DNA of 64,000 bases, taken from contig NZ_CALART010000110.1 in assembly GCF_937888285.1 (NCBI RefSeq), positions 79,821 to 143,820 on the forward strand. Reading direction: 5' to 3'. Of this stretch, positions 50,700-59,942 are shown piece after piece. The DNA is from an uncultured Aquimonas sp. Its GTDB lineage: Bacteria > Pseudomonadota > Gammaproteobacteria > Xanthomonadales > Xanthomonadaceae. Below the pieces are notes generated by a model. It saw only the letters and a program-made list of their open reading frames with translations, was not told where the DNA came from and did not search any database. How positions within the stretch are numbered: position 1 is the first letter of the stretch; each line of letters opens with the position of its first letter. A program made the translations under genes and the position numbers.

Positions 50700-53302
50700 A
50701 CGCTGTGCCCCCGGCGGCGAAGCAGTTCGGTGATGGCGTCGTCGATCGAGAGGCCAGCGCTGCGCAGTTCGTCCAGCGGCGCGTTGTCCTCCAGCTTGTT
50801 GCTGAACAGCAGATGGCTGAACGGGTCGAGGATGTTGCGTGCGACGCCCTCGCCGACCGGGGACGACACGTAGCACTCCGAGAAGACGCCGGGTTCGGTG
50901 CGCAGGGACTGCAGCAGTCGCTTCTTCGACTCGTCCATCGTGATGCGGCCGCGCCGGCCGAGTAGTTCGATCGACTCGGCCTTCTGGCGCAGCAGGAAGA
51001 CCCAGTCCGAGCAGTTCAGCGCCGCCTCCATCTGGGCCGAGCCGTAGAAGTCGTCGGCGCTCTGGGTCGCGGTGCCGAGCGCGCCGCCGTACTTGCGTGC
51101 CCGGCGCGCGGCTTCCTCGACGACGGCGGCCTTCACCGGGTCGTCCGAGCCGATGTCACCGAGTTGCTGCTTCAGCTCGTCGATGAACAGCACCTTCTTG
51201 CGGTCGCGGGACAGGTACATCTGCCCCGTGATCTGGTACATCAACAGGATGTTGACGACGGCGTGCAGTTCCGGCTTGCGCTTGAGCTCCTCGTTCTCGA
51301 TGACCATGAAGTCGTTCGAGAAGTCGATGTTGTTGCGGCCTTCGAAGAAGCGGGCGTACTCGCCGTCGCGGGTGTACGGGTTCAGCATGACGGCCAGGTC
51401 CTTGACGCGCTGATCGCCGTTCAGGCCGAGCTCGGGCATGCTGCCGGTCTTGAAGGCGTCACGCAGGCCGGTGATCGTCAGATCGCGCCCGTATTCCTTG
51501 TAGAGCTTGAGCGCCATCGCCCCCAGGGCCTTGAGCTGCACTTCCTCGAGCGTCCGGCCCATGGAGCACATCTTGGCCAGCGCCGGCTTGAGCATGTCGA
51601 TGTCTTCGTTGATGCCCCCTTCCACCGTGCCATCGGCCGCGACACACTCGTCCGTGACGACGCTGAACGGATTGAGGTTGATCTTCGAGTCGGACCGGAA
51701 TTCGATGTAGGTGCCGCCCGCCTTCTTGCAGAGCTTCTCGAAGGAGCGGCCGAGGTCCAGCATCCACACCCGGGCACCGATCGAGCGGTAGGACCAGGCC
51801 ATCTCGTTCATCAGGACCGACTTGCCGGAGCCTGGCGCGCCGATGACGGCGAAGTTGTAGTTGCCCAGGTCGTTGTCGTAGACGTCCAGCGTCATCAGCT
51901 GGCCCCGGCGTCCGCCGAACAGCATCGTGGGCGTGCGCGTGCCGCGCCATTCGGCGATGAGCGGCGCCAGATGGATGGCGTTGCCCATGGTCTTGCGCGT
52001 GACACGGCGCATCTTGCGGAGATCACCGTGGAAGCGGGGCGACATCGTCATCGGCAGGCTCGCGATCAGGGCCTGCCGGTGCATGTACACATCGGCGTTC
52101 AGCTCGAAACCCCGTGCGCGCCAGATTGCCTTGGCAGTCTCCTGGGCCTGAACCGCCCTGTCGGGCTGCGTGAACAGGGCGAGCTGGTGATACAGGCTCA
52201 CGATGGCGCCGCCGGCATCGATCACGTCGGCGGCGGCAGTCCAGTCGCGGGCCTTCTTGCCCACATCGGGCATGACCACCGCCATCTTGCTGCCCGCGTT
52301 CTGCGTGGCCCGCACGTGGTTGGCGGTGACCGTGGTCCGGGTCGCGTTCGGGTCCAGGACGTGCACGCCCATGGTCAGCAGGAACGGGGCGTTGTACTGG
52401 AGCGCCGGTTGCATCAGGTCGCCAATGAGCGACCCCATCTGCCAGAGGCCGAAGCGTTCGGGGAACGACTTGATCGAGAAGAAGCGCACATCCAGTCCGG
52501 CGTCGCCACCTTCCTTCCACAGGTGCAGGCCGTTGGCCCTCGCATCCTGGATCGTGTCGTGATCGACGATCTGGTCGCGGATCTCGCGGCCGTCGTCGTA
52601 GTGGAGATCGGGTGCGTGGGTGTTCGTGATCCGGTCGGGGTTCAGGAACAGGGAGCACCAGTTGATGAGGTCGGCGGCGTCGCAGACGCGGTTCGGCAGC
52701 GAGGCCGACCGCAGGGTCGTCGACATGCCGTCACGCAGCGAGACGATCTCCTCGCGGCGTGCGACGTTGGACGGGTCGCCCTGCAGGGTGACGCTCATCA
52801 TCAGCCGGAAGTCCCGCATCGTGTAGTGGAAGCCCTGCGTCAGGGAGTCCTGGGCGCCTGCGGTCAGGTGGTCGAAGCGCCGGCGGGCCAGGACCCGGAA
52901 CAGGTTGTCGTTGCGGGCGGGCCGGCCCCAGCGCTGTGCCTTGCTCAACTGGTCGGCGTCTTCCATGCGCAGGTTCGCGTAGCGCCGCAACTGGGGGCGG
53001 ATGTGCGGTGATGCGAACAGGTGGAACTGGATGCCGGTGGCGGCCGGGCAGTTGGCATACAGCGAGATCAGGACCTCGACCATACGGTCGTCGGCCCCCG
53101 ACTGCGGCATGATCTCCAGCAGGAAGCCGATGCCGTCGCGATTGACGAAGAGCTGTTCTTCGTCGAGGTACGCGACGTAGGGCAGCCAACTGGCAAACTG
53201 GTCTGCCGGAGACTCGTCCTTGCCGCCCAGGCCGAAGAGGCCCGTGAAGCCTTCGGTGGCACCTTCCTCGCCGAACAGGCTTGTGCGCAGTGTGGCCAGC
53301 AT
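50696..53302 (-). CDS. traC: Conjugative transfer assembly ATPase TraC (VirB4-like)
   Basis: 868 residues, matching F TraC (875). Walker A GAPGSGKS (488-495), Walker B VLFIDELKQQL, and the RKYGGALGTATQSADDF region before the C-terminus. Powers pilus assembly at the inner membrane. Twenty-one bases after traV. Confidence 0.96.
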   Translation of the reverse strand: MLATLRTSLFGEEGATEGFTGLFGLGGKDESPADQFASWLPYVAYLDEEQLFVNRDGIGFLLEIMPQSGADDRMVEVLISLYANCPAATGIQFHLFASPHIRPQLRRYANLRMEDADQLSKAQRWGRPARNDNLFRVLARRRFDHLTAGAQDSLTQGFHYTMRDFRLMMSVTLQGDPSNVARREEIVSLRDGMSTTLRSASLPNRVCDAADLINWCSLFLNPDRITNTHAPDLHYDDGREIRDQIVDHDTIQDARANGLHLWKEGGDAGLDVRFFSIKSFPERFGLWQMGSLIGDLMQPALQYNAPFLLTMGVHVLDPNATRTTVTANHVRATQNAGSKMAVVMPDVGKKARDWTAAADVIDAGGAIVSLYHQLALFTQPDRAVQAQETAKAIWRARGFELNADVYMHRQALIASLPMTMSPRFHGDLRKMRRVTRKTMGNAIHLAPLIAEWRGTRTPTMLFGGRRGQLMTLDVYDNDLGNYNFAVIGAPGSGKSVLMNEMAWSYRSIGARVWMLDLGRSFEKLCKKAGGTYIEFRSDSKINLNPFSVVTDECVAADGTVEGGINEDIDMLKPALAKMCSMGRTLEEVQLKALGAMALKLYKEYGRDLTITGLRDAFKTGSMPELGLNGDQRVKDLAVMLNPYTRDGEYARFFEGRNNIDFSNDFMVIENEELKRKPELHAVVNILLMYQITGQMYLSRDRKKVLFIDELKQQLGDIGSDDPVKAAVVEEAARRARKYGGALGTATQSADDFYGSAQMEAALNCSDWVFLLRQKAESIELLGRRGRITMDESKKRLLQSLRTEPGVFSECYVSSPVGEGVARNILDPFSHLLFSNKLEDNAPLDELRSAGLSIDDAITELLRRRGHSV

Positions 53303-53323
53303 GTGTGCTCCCGATGTCGATGC

Positions 53324-54004
53324 TCAGTTGCCCGGAGGGGTGGCGGGCCGCGCCTGGAGTGCACGCAGAGCCTGGGCGACCGCCGATCCGTCCTCGGGCG
53401 CGGCCTGGCCTTGTTGCAGCTGCTGCAAATGGGGCCGTGTGTCGGAGTCCCGGGCGTCAAGTGACGGACCCTTGCCGGCCGAGGTCGGAAGTCGGGTCGG
53501 CCGGATCGGCGCATAGGCATCGCGCGCCTGGCGCTGCACGTGATCGACCAGCCACCGTCCGTTATCGATCTGGACGTACACCAGGCTCTCGCCATTGAGG
53601 TCGCGGTCGGCGTCCTCCCAGGGCTTGATCCAGAGCCGCAGTACGCGCGGACCTGCCCGCAGCGGCGTGGCCAGGTAGGTGGACCCCTCGGCAGCGGCGC
53701 CGGCGCCGATCGCGGTTGGGATCGATGCCGGGCCAGAGCGGGCAGTGCTCCGGACTGCAGGAGCGCCCTGTGGTTCCGGCAGGCCCGACGGGCTTCTTGC
53801 GCCCGTCGGTTTGCGCTGCGCGGGCAGGTTGTTCTGGAGGGCGTTGTAGTAGTTGCCCGAGACCGAGTCGCACTTGACGCCTTCGGGCGCCTTGCAGGCG
53901 TACTGCGATGAACCATCCAGGCCGGTGATGCTGGAACAGCCGGCAAGCAGCGCGGCGCAGAGCGTAGTGACGCAGACAGCGGACGGGTCGGTGCGGAGCT
54001 TCAT
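53324..54004 (-). CDS. traV: Outer-membrane lipoprotein TraV (VirB7-like)
   Basis: 226 residues. Lipobox LLAGCS gives a lipidated Cys; YACKAPEGVKCDSVSGNYYN is the TraV signature with its two cysteines. The C-terminal part (RVLRLWIKPWEDADRDLNGE, VYVQIDNGRWLVD) is extended and Gln-rich. Forms the outer-membrane core with TraB and TraK. Start overlaps the DsbC-type gene stop. Confidence 0.92.
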   Translation of the reverse strand: MKLRTDPSAVCVTTLCAALLAGCSSITGLDGSSQYACKAPEGVKCDSVSGNYYNALQNNLPAQRKPTGARSPSGLPEPQGAPAVRSTARSGPASIPTAIGAGAAAEGSTYLATPLRAGPRVLRLWIKPWEDADRDLNGESLVYVQIDNGRWLVDHVQRQARDAYAPIRPTRLPTSAGKGPSLDARDSDTRPHLQQLQQGQAAPEDGSAVAQALRALQARPATPPGN

Positions 54005-54837
54005 GGCGATTTCTCCTGGACTTGCGCGGTCCCGGCCGACGCCTGCGCCCCGCTTCGTCCCGCGGCAGTGGCGAGTCGGCGTTCCACTTCCTGCGCATCC
54101 ACATAGCCGTCGGTGCGCAGACCGTCGGCATAGAGCAGCGTCGGTGTGCCGTTGACCCTCAGCTGCCGGGCGAGTTGGAGATTGCGGTCCAGCGGCGTCG
54201 TGCAGTCGGCTTGGGTACCCAGTGCAGTTGCGTCGCCGCGCAGCATCAGGTCGTGCCAGGCTTTCGTCCGGTCCGCCGAACACCACACGGCCTGCGGCAG
54301 CGCGCGACCCTGGAACGGGACGAGGAAGGTGTAGACCGTCACGTCCTGCAGCCTCTCCAGCTCCGGCTCGAGGCGCTTGCAGAAGCCGCATGCCGGGTCG
54401 CTGAAGACATAAAGGCTGCGGCTGCCCGTGCCGCGCACCGTCTTGATCGCATCCGCGATCGGCAGCCTGTCCACTGCAACCGACTGCGCGCCGGCGGCAA
54501 CTTCCGTGTCGGCACGCATGCGCTCGGCGAGCGCGAGCTTGGGGCCGGTCAGGTCGGTCATGGTGACGGTGTCCATGACGCGCCCGAAGATGAAGTAGCG
54601 CGGGCTGCGCGCGGAAACGTAGGCGACGTTCGGCCCCATCCACACCTCGTAGAGGCCGGGAACCGCACTCTGCTGCACGGAGGTGAACCTCGTGCCGGGA
54701 TTCGCCTTCTGCAGCGTGGCGAGGAAGCGCGCCTCCTGCGCGTTCGGTGCGGCCTGGACCGTTGCCGACAGGAAGGTGAGCGCGGCAGTCGTGATCGCTG
54801 CGCCGGACAGGCGCATGAGGGCTTCAGTCTTCATCAT
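54001..54837 (-). CDS. DsbC-like disulfide isomerase of the transfer operon
   Basis: 278 residues: signal peptide, N-terminal dimerisation domain (about 35-110), thioredoxin-fold domain with CGFC (150-153) and cis-Pro in VNGTPTLLY. Homologues occur in R27/SXT-type transfer regions. Needed because TraN, TraU and TraH are Cys-rich. Overlaps traB upstream by 14 bases and traV downstream by ATGA. Confidence 0.9.
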   Translation of the reverse strand: MMKTEALMRLSGAAITTAALTFLSATVQAAPNAQEARFLATLQKANPGTRFTSVQQSAVPGLYEVWMGPNVAYVSARSPRYFIFGRVMDTVTMTDLTGPKLALAERMRADTEVAAGAQSVAVDRLPIADAIKTVRGTGSRSLYVFSDPACGFCKRLEPELERLQDVTVYTFLVPFQGRALPQAVWCSADRTKAWHDLMLRGDATALGTQADCTTPLDRNLQLARQLRVNGTPTLLYADGLRTDGYVDAQEVERRLATAAGRSGAQASAGTAQVQEKSP

Positions 54838-56200
54838 CGTTGACCTTCATGTAGCGCTCGGCCGGGTCGGCTCGCCGCGGATAGGACGTAGGAGAGGCCT
54901 TGGCGGTATCGACACCCTCGATGCGCACGCCCTTCGTGATGACGACGTCGATCTCGCGTCCGGCATCGACCTCGATGACCGGGAAGGTCTGCTCGGCCAA
55001 CTTGATGTAGTACTGCGCCAGGCGATCGAGTGCCTTGCCGACACCGCTGCCCAGGCCGGCCCGGAGCGCGTCGCTGCCACCGGTCGTCGCGACCTGACCC
55101 AGCGCCGAGGTGCTGTAGGTGGTGTTCGCAGTCGAGATGCCCTGTCCGATGCCGCTGACCACGCCGGCCATCAGGGCGTTGGCCAGCATCTGGCCCTGCT
55201 TGGTGACGAGGCGGCCTCGCATGCCGACCTTGCCGTCCTCACCGTACACGCTGCCCTGGATCCGCACCTCCAGCGCCGTGCCGTCGGCGCGCACGCAGGA
55301 GAGCGACTCGGTGCGCAGGTAGGCGCGCTCCGAGCTGATGTCGCCGTAGCCGGCTGCGATGACGAAGCATTCACGGTACTCGGCCCGGAAACGGTTGGGC
55401 AGCACCGAGTTGTCCGACAGACGGATCAGGATGGGGTGCGGGTTGGTCTGCGACTGGCCGCCAGTGGGCGCATCGAGGCCGCCGAGCAGGACCCCGCGCG
55501 TGAAGCTCACGGGGAGGTACGTGTCGATGGTCTGAGGGGCCGCCTTGCCCGATCCTTCAGGGGCGGCATCGCTTGCCTTTGGCTGGGCGATCGCTACCCG
55601 GACCAGCGTCGGCTGTGGCGGCGCAGCGGATGCGTCGATTCCGAAGGGCGGCACCTGGGATGGCGTGCCCGGCGGCATGCCAGCTCGTGACGTCGACAGC
55701 GGTGGCGGCGGCGGAGGTGGCAGCGCGGACCGAGCGAGTGCTGCATCCGGCGGGAGGCGGTTCGCCGCGGCAGGGGCAGCAGCATTCGGCGCCGAGGCGG
55801 CCGGGGCCGGTTCACCCGGAGAGGCCTTCAGGCGGGCTTCGAGATCGGCAAAACGCCGCATCAGGTTGTCCTCGGCCTCCTTGCGTTCTCGGTTGATGCG
55901 TCGCTGGTCGTCGCGCTCGCTCTCGTACTGCGCGAGCTTCTTGCCGGCCTGGCCGACCCAGGCCTCTACCTCGCGCACCTGCGCGCCAGGCGCCATCAGG
56001 TCCACGTTGGTCGGCTTCAGATCGCCGGCGCCCGCCACGGCCGCGCTGCGTTGCGGCGAGTCGCCAGAACCCATCGCGAACACGGTCCACAGCACGCCGA
56101 CGGCCACGGCCGAGATGGCGCCGATGGTCGCCCACTGACGCGCGCGCGGGGACATCCGCTCGATGAGCGTGGACGCGCGGTCCCTGATGCTCGGGCCCAT
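54824..56200 (-). CDS. traB: Conjugal transfer protein TraB (VirB10-like)
   Basis: 458 residues: N-terminal membrane helix (IGAISAVAVGVLWTVFAMG), a coiled coil (about 75-125), a Pro-rich span with PPPPPPPLS, and the VirB10-type C-terminal barrel (LPVSFTRGVLLGGLDAPTGG, QGSVYGEDGKVGMRGRLVT). Bridges inner and outer membranes. Two bases after traK. Confidence 0.94.
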   Translation of the reverse strand: MGPSIRDRASTLIERMSPRARQWATIGAISAVAVGVLWTVFAMGSGDSPQRSAAVAGAGDLKPTNVDLMAPGAQVREVEAWVGQAGKKLAQYESERDDQRRINRERKEAEDNLMRRFADLEARLKASPGEPAPAASAPNAAAPAAANRLPPDAALARSALPPPPPPPLSTSRAGMPPGTPSQVPPFGIDASAAPPQPTLVRVAIAQPKASDAAPEGSGKAAPQTIDTYLPVSFTRGVLLGGLDAPTGGQSQTNPHPILIRLSDNSVLPNRFRAEYRECFVIAAGYGDISSERAYLRTESLSCVRADGTALEVRIQGSVYGEDGKVGMRGRLVTKQGQMLANALMAGVVSGIGQGISTANTTYSTSALGQVATTGGSDALRAGLGSGVGKALDRLAQYYIKLAEQTFPVIEVDAGREIDVVITKGVRIEGVDTAKASPTSYPRRADPAERYMKVNDDED

Positions 56201-56202
56201 GG

Positions 56203-57024
56203 TCAGCCACCCTGACGGATCACGAAGACCGTCGTGCTGTCACCCGGGCGCAGGTTGTGGTTCTCGATCGCGACCGCCAGCACGCCGCCTGTCTCACGGT
56301 CGAACTCCTGCTCGGCCAGCACCATGTTCTGGTTGCTGATGTTGGTGAGGAGGTAGCGCTCGCCGACGAGGCCGCGACCCTCGTAGACGCGGGTCATCGC
56401 GAAGCGGGCTTCGACCCACAGCTGGATCGGCCGGTTGACTTCCTCCACGCGGACGTCGGTCGGCACACTGTCGGAAGCCATCGCCACCAGCATCGCCTTG
56501 AGCGAGCGGATGTGGATGGATTGACGAGAAGCTGGCAAGGACGCTCCCTGGTCGGCCCGTGCCTGCCGCGGCGTCCTGTCGCGGATGACGATCGTGTCGG
56601 CGGGCGTGTCCGACCGGCGCAGCAGCAAGGTGTAGGTCGCGTGCTGCGAGGAGATGAACAGGTTGACCGGCTTGCCCAGGCCGCCGACGGGTCGGACATA
56701 GATCTCGCCCTTGTCCGCATCGCACTCCAGCACGATCTCGCCGGCCGGATTGGTCTGAGGCAGTACGGGTGTGCTGCCGGTGCCCGGCTGCGTCGAGACC
56801 GCTGCGCCGCAGTTGCTCGAGTAGATGTTGCCGAACACGTTCGTGATCGACGCACCATCGATGCGGATGCGGGTCGGCTCCTTGATCGCCAGCACGGCTT
56901 CGACCGTCACCCCGTCGGTGGCCTCGACCACCTGCAGGGCGTCGGCGATCCGCGGCTCAGCGAACCACAGGACGGGGATCAGGAGCGCCGAGGCGAGTCT
57001 GATGGGCCTGGCTGGCTTGACCAT
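56203..57024 (-). CDS. traK: Secretin-like outer-membrane core protein TraK (VirB9-like)
   Basis: 273 residues from ATG 57024 with AAGGAGGTGCCCT upstream. Signal peptide (LASALLIPVLWFAEPRIADA), then VEATDGVTVEAVLAIKEPTR and RIDGASITNVFGNIYS, typical of TraK. The C-terminal half is beta-rich. Start lies 68 bases inside the end of traE. Confidence 0.93.
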   Translation of the reverse strand: MVKPARPIRLASALLIPVLWFAEPRIADALQVVEATDGVTVEAVLAIKEPTRIRIDGASITNVFGNIYSSNCGAAVSTQPGTGSTPVLPQTNPAGEIVLECDADKGEIYVRPVGGLGKPVNLFISSQHATYTLLLRRSDTPADTIVIRDRTPRQARADQGASLPASRQSIHIRSLKAMLVAMASDSVPTDVRVEEVNRPIQLWVEARFAMTRVYEGRGLVGERYLLTNISNQNMVLAEQEFDRETGGVLAVAIENHNLRPGDSTTVFVIRQGG

Positions 57025-57580
57025 AGGGCACCTCCTTGAAGGTCCTGACATGCACACGGCCGCCCGTGTACTCGAACTGGGTCTGGTAGGCCCGCGTCTC
57101 GGGCTCGCCGACATCGCTGCCGTTGATCTGCCGGCGCAGGCGGCCGATCACGAGGACCGACTGATCCTTGTCATTGGCGGTGAGCTGCTGGATGAGGAAC
57201 GAGGTCGATGCGTTGTTGCTGCGCAGCCGATCGGCCTCCAGATCCATCTGTGTCTTCATCGCCGCGTGCCGGTCCGGCGCGACGTAGTTGAGAAGCACGT
57301 TGCGCTTCCAGTCGATGGTCGACGGCGACACGTCGAGGACCAGCCAGGTCATGAACCCGGCCATCTGTTCCAGGTACTCGGTGCTCGCCTTGTCCCGCGT
57401 CACCCAGAAGGTCTTGTCGATGCTGGGCGGCACGATGATGGTTCGCTCGCTGCCGACCATGCCGGCGATGACGCCCAGCGACAGCAACTGGCACAGCGAG
57501 AGCAGGGCGACGATGGCGCCCAGCGTTCGGTTCGCCTTGCGCTGCACGCGCAGGTCGTTCTGGTGACGTTCGAAGTCCAT
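56957..57580 (-). CDS. traE: Type IV secretion protein TraE (VirB5/8-type scaffold)
   Basis: 207 residues; one membrane helix near the N-terminus (LGAIVALLSLCQLLSLGVIA), then KTFWVTRDKASTEYLEQMAG and TWLVLDVSPSTIDWKRNVLL, the TraE core. Similar in size to F TraE (188). Its 3' end overlaps traK. Confidence 0.93.
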   Translation of the reverse strand: MDFERHQNDLRVQRKANRTLGAIVALLSLCQLLSLGVIAGMVGSERTIIVPPSIDKTFWVTRDKASTEYLEQMAGFMTWLVLDVSPSTIDWKRNVLLNYVAPDRHAAMKTQMDLEADRLRSNNASTSFLIQQLTANDKDQSVLVIGRLRRQINGSDVGEPETRAYQTQFEYTGGRVHVRTFKEVPYGQASQAHQTRLGAPDPRPVVR

Positions 57581-57598
57581 GGTCCGTGTTCCGCAGGT

Positions 57599-57898
57599 TC
57601 AGCCGACCATGCGGCGCAGGTGCGAGGGCGGCGTGGCCCTCAGGCCCGTCAGCGGATTGGTCGGCAGGGCCCAGTACGCCCAGTGCATCGCGAACGCCGG
57701 GTGCTTGTCCGCCTTGGTGCGCGAGACCCAGCGGCTGAGGAACAGGCCGACGCTTGCGCAGAGCGCGAAGCCGACCTTGCTGCTGGACAGGTAGCCCACG
57801 AAGAGCGCAAAGACGAAGGGGAATGCGACGTCGGCGTCCCAGAAGCCCAGCTTCCACTGGTCATCGAGTCGGCGCGGAATGTAGGTGTCCGATTGCAT
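57599..57898 (-). CDS. traL: Type IV secretion protein TraL
   Basis: 99 residues, equal to F TraL (91). YIPRRLDDQWKLGFWDADV start and two hydrophobic helices (VAFPFVFALFVGYLSSSKVG, FALCASVGLFLSRW). Inner membrane, VirB3-like. Eighteen bases before traE and 37 after traA. Confidence 0.93.
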   Translation of the reverse strand: MQSDTYIPRRLDDQWKLGFWDADVAFPFVFALFVGYLSSSKVGFALCASVGLFLSRWVSRTKADKHPAFAMHWAYWALPTNPLTGLRATPPSHLRRMVG

Positions 57899-57935
57899 CG
57901 CACCCCCCCGATTGCACAGTGATGGACAGCGGCGC

Positions 57936-58304
57936 TCAGATGACCGCGCCCAGGATGGCGCCGGCGATCGTCAGGCCCACGGCGCCGAAGATGGCCATGC
58001 CAAGGTAGAACAGCACTGGCCCGAAGTTGCGCAGGGCGGCGAGGCTGATGAAGGCCACGACGAATCCCACGAAGCCGACCAGGGCCTTGACCCCGGGAGC
58101 CAAGGCGGCGAGTTGCCCGAGGGCGGCGGCCAGCGGCCCGCCGATACCGACGAAGGCCACGAGGTCCAGTGCGTGGCTGGGGAAGGCGGCCATCAGCCCC
58201 AGCGTCAGGAACGCCAGCAGGCTGGCGACGGTCAGGTGCTTGCGCGAGCGCACGGGCGCGGGCGCGGGCGCGGGCACAGTGAGGGTAGGGAAGTCTGCGG
58301 TCAT
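57936..58304 (-). CDS. traA: F-type pilin TraA
   Basis: 122 residues from ATG 58304 with GGAG upstream. A long leader with a hydrophobic stretch ends near FPSHA-LDLVAF, a likely leader-peptidase site, giving a mature pilin of about 75 residues with two helices (ALVGFVGFVVAFISLAALRN and VLFYLGMAIFGAVGLTIAGA) and the small Gly-rich ends typical of F pilin. First structural gene before traL, as in other F systems. Confidence 0.85.
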   Translation of the reverse strand: MTADFPTLTVPAPAPAPVRSRKHLTVASLLAFLTLGLMAAFPSHALDLVAFVGIGGPLAAALGQLAALAPGVKALVGFVGFVVAFISLAALRNFGPVLFYLGMAIFGAVGLTIAGAILGAVI

Positions 58305-58329
58305 AGCTGGCTCCATCGAGGTTGAGGGT

Positions 58330-58662
58330 TCAGGGCTTGGTGCGCGGGGGCTGCAGGCCCGACAACGCGCGCTGCACGATGGCCTCGGGTCCGACGTCCA
58401 GGGCCATCTGGAGGCACGCGTCCGCCAGGTAGCTCAGGTCGATCACGGGGTCGGTCGTGGATTTCTGGATGGCCCGGAGGCGGGCGAAGGATTCGGACCG
58501 GACGATGGTTGCTTTCCATCCGGGACGGATCCTTCGCTTGGAGTCCGGGGATGCCGAGGTGTGCTGCGTCGCGCCGCGCGTGAGCGCGTCGGCGAAGAGC
58601 ACCTCTGGAGGGACCGGGGCGGGTCTGAGGGGCCTGAGGGGTTTGAGAACAGGGCGATCCAT
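58330..58662 (-). CDS. Unknown protein in the transfer operon, 110 aa
   Basis: Start overlaps the OmpA gene stop (ATGA); ends 25 bases before traA. Pro-rich N-terminus and a helical C-terminal half (SFARLRAIQKSTTDPVIDLS, YLADACLQMALDVGPEAIVQ). No signal or membrane segment, so cytoplasmic. Family not recognised; the helical part could bind DNA or RNA like small plasmid regulators. Confidence 0.65.
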   Translation of the reverse strand: MDRPVLKPLRPLRPAPVPPEVLFADALTRGATQHTSASPDSKRRIRPGWKATIVRSESFARLRAIQKSTTDPVIDLSYLADACLQMALDVGPEAIVQRALSGLQPPRTKP

Positions 58663-59381
58663 CAGCCGCCTCGCTGGGAGAAGAACGCGATCTCGACGCG
58701 CCGGTTCTTCGATCGGCCGTCTTCCGTCTCGTTGGGCGCCACGAAGCAGCAGCGGCCCCTGGCGTCGATGGAGATCACGGCGGCTAGGTCGGGGGCCTGG
58801 TCGCGCAGGTAGTTGCGGACGGAAAGGGCTCGCGCCAGGGCGAGCGACTCGTTGACTTCGTCGTTGCCCACGTCATCCGTCCGGCCCGAGATGACGATGC
58901 GTTCTGACTGGCGCGCGTGGCGGATCGATGCGGACAAGGCAGTCCGGGCCGGCGCTGTCAGTTGGGCAGATGCAAACGGGAAGACGACGACGATGTTGAA
59001 GACCGCCTTGTCGACAGGGTGCACCGCAGCCGAAGGCGCAGGCGATGGCACGGGCGCCATCTCGGTCGGCAAATCGGACTCGCGCGCTCCATCCGGTGTC
59101 GAGGTAACGCGATGAGCGACAGCCTGCATCGGAGCAGCGCCTGCCATGGCCAATGTCTTCGGCGTGACCGTAGGACAGGCAGGTTCGACGCAGACGCCGA
59201 ACGCGGCCTGGGTGCCGAATGAGAACTGCACCAGGCGCTGCACGCCGGGCACCTGAGTCTCGGACCTTGGCGCCGACGTGGCCGCACCGTCGGGATGGCG
59301 AGTAGCGCAGGACGTGTTGGCAAGCAGCAGGCTGCCTGCAAACGTCGTGGACACAGCCAGGTCCGCAAGGCGGCTCATCAT
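58662..59381 (-). CDS. OmpA-domain lipoprotein of the transfer region
   Basis: 239 residues: lipobox around LLLANTSCAT, a variable linker, and a C-terminal OmpA-like peptidoglycan-binding domain (VVVFPFASAQLTAPARTALS, ISGRTDDVGNDEVNESLALA, SKNRRVEIAFF). Probably anchors the pilus machinery to peptidoglycan. Start overlaps the transglycosylase stop (ATGATGA). Confidence 0.85.
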   Translation of the reverse strand: MMSRLADLAVSTTFAGSLLLANTSCATRHPDGAATSAPRSETQVPGVQRLVQFSFGTQAAFGVCVEPACPTVTPKTLAMAGAAPMQAVAHRVTSTPDGARESDLPTEMAPVPSPAPSAAVHPVDKAVFNIVVVFPFASAQLTAPARTALSASIRHARQSERIVISGRTDDVGNDEVNESLALARALSVRNYLRDQAPDLAAVISIDARGRCCFVAPNETEDGRSKNRRVEIAFFSQRGG

Positions 59382-59938
59382 CGCGCGACCCTCGTGGACA
59401 GGATGAACGGCGCGGGTGCTGGTGACGCAGGGGGAGTTCGACTTGCAGGTGCGGCCTGCTGTGACCGGGACTTGTCCTGTTCACCGGGCAAGCGCCTGTA
59501 GACGCGCCATGCGTAGCGCGAGCGCGCCGCCGCACAGTCATCACCCTTGAGTTGCGTACAGGACGCGTTGTAGGCGCCCACGGCATCCCAAGAGACACCG
59601 CGCCTGGCGAACGAGTCGGCGAGCAGCCAGGCACCGACCTTGATGTTCGTGCAGGGCTCGAGGAGATCGCTCTCCGAGATGCCGAGGCTGGCCAGCTTCG
59701 GCAGGTGGCTGCTGTTGATCTGCATCAGCCCGATGTCGTAGGTCCCTGTCCGGGCGCGGTGCGTGAGGTTCATGGCACCCGGCTGCAGGTCGGATTCGGC
59801 CCGAGCGACGGCGTAGAGCAGGTGGGACGAGACACCATAGAGCCGCTCGGCGTCGGACCAGCATGCGATGCAGATCGACGGCGCCGCCATGCCTGCCGCA
59901 ACGGCGCACTGCACGAGACGACTCGACATGGAAGGCAT
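59378..59938 (-). CDS. VirB1-like lytic transglycosylase
   Basis: 186 residues from ATG 59938 (another ATG three codons in). Signal peptide (VQCAVAAGMAAPSICIA), catalytic Glu in YAVARAESDLQPGAM, then TYDIGLMQINSSHLPKLASL and AYNASC, the SLT-domain signature. Opens the cell wall for pilus assembly. Second gene of the operon, four bases after the first. Confidence 0.92.
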   Translation of the reverse strand: MPSMSSRLVQCAVAAGMAAPSICIACWSDAERLYGVSSHLLYAVARAESDLQPGAMNLTHRARTGTYDIGLMQINSSHLPKLASLGISESDLLEPCTNIKVGAWLLADSFARRGVSWDAVGAYNASCTQLKGDDCAAARSRYAWRVYRRLPGEQDKSRSQQAAPASRTPPASPAPAPFILSTRVAR

Positions 59939-59942
59939 CACG

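Noticed and set aside
51164..53011. 615-aa frame opposite traC
   Set aside because: Antisense of a firmly identified ATPase; composition typical of a shadow frame.
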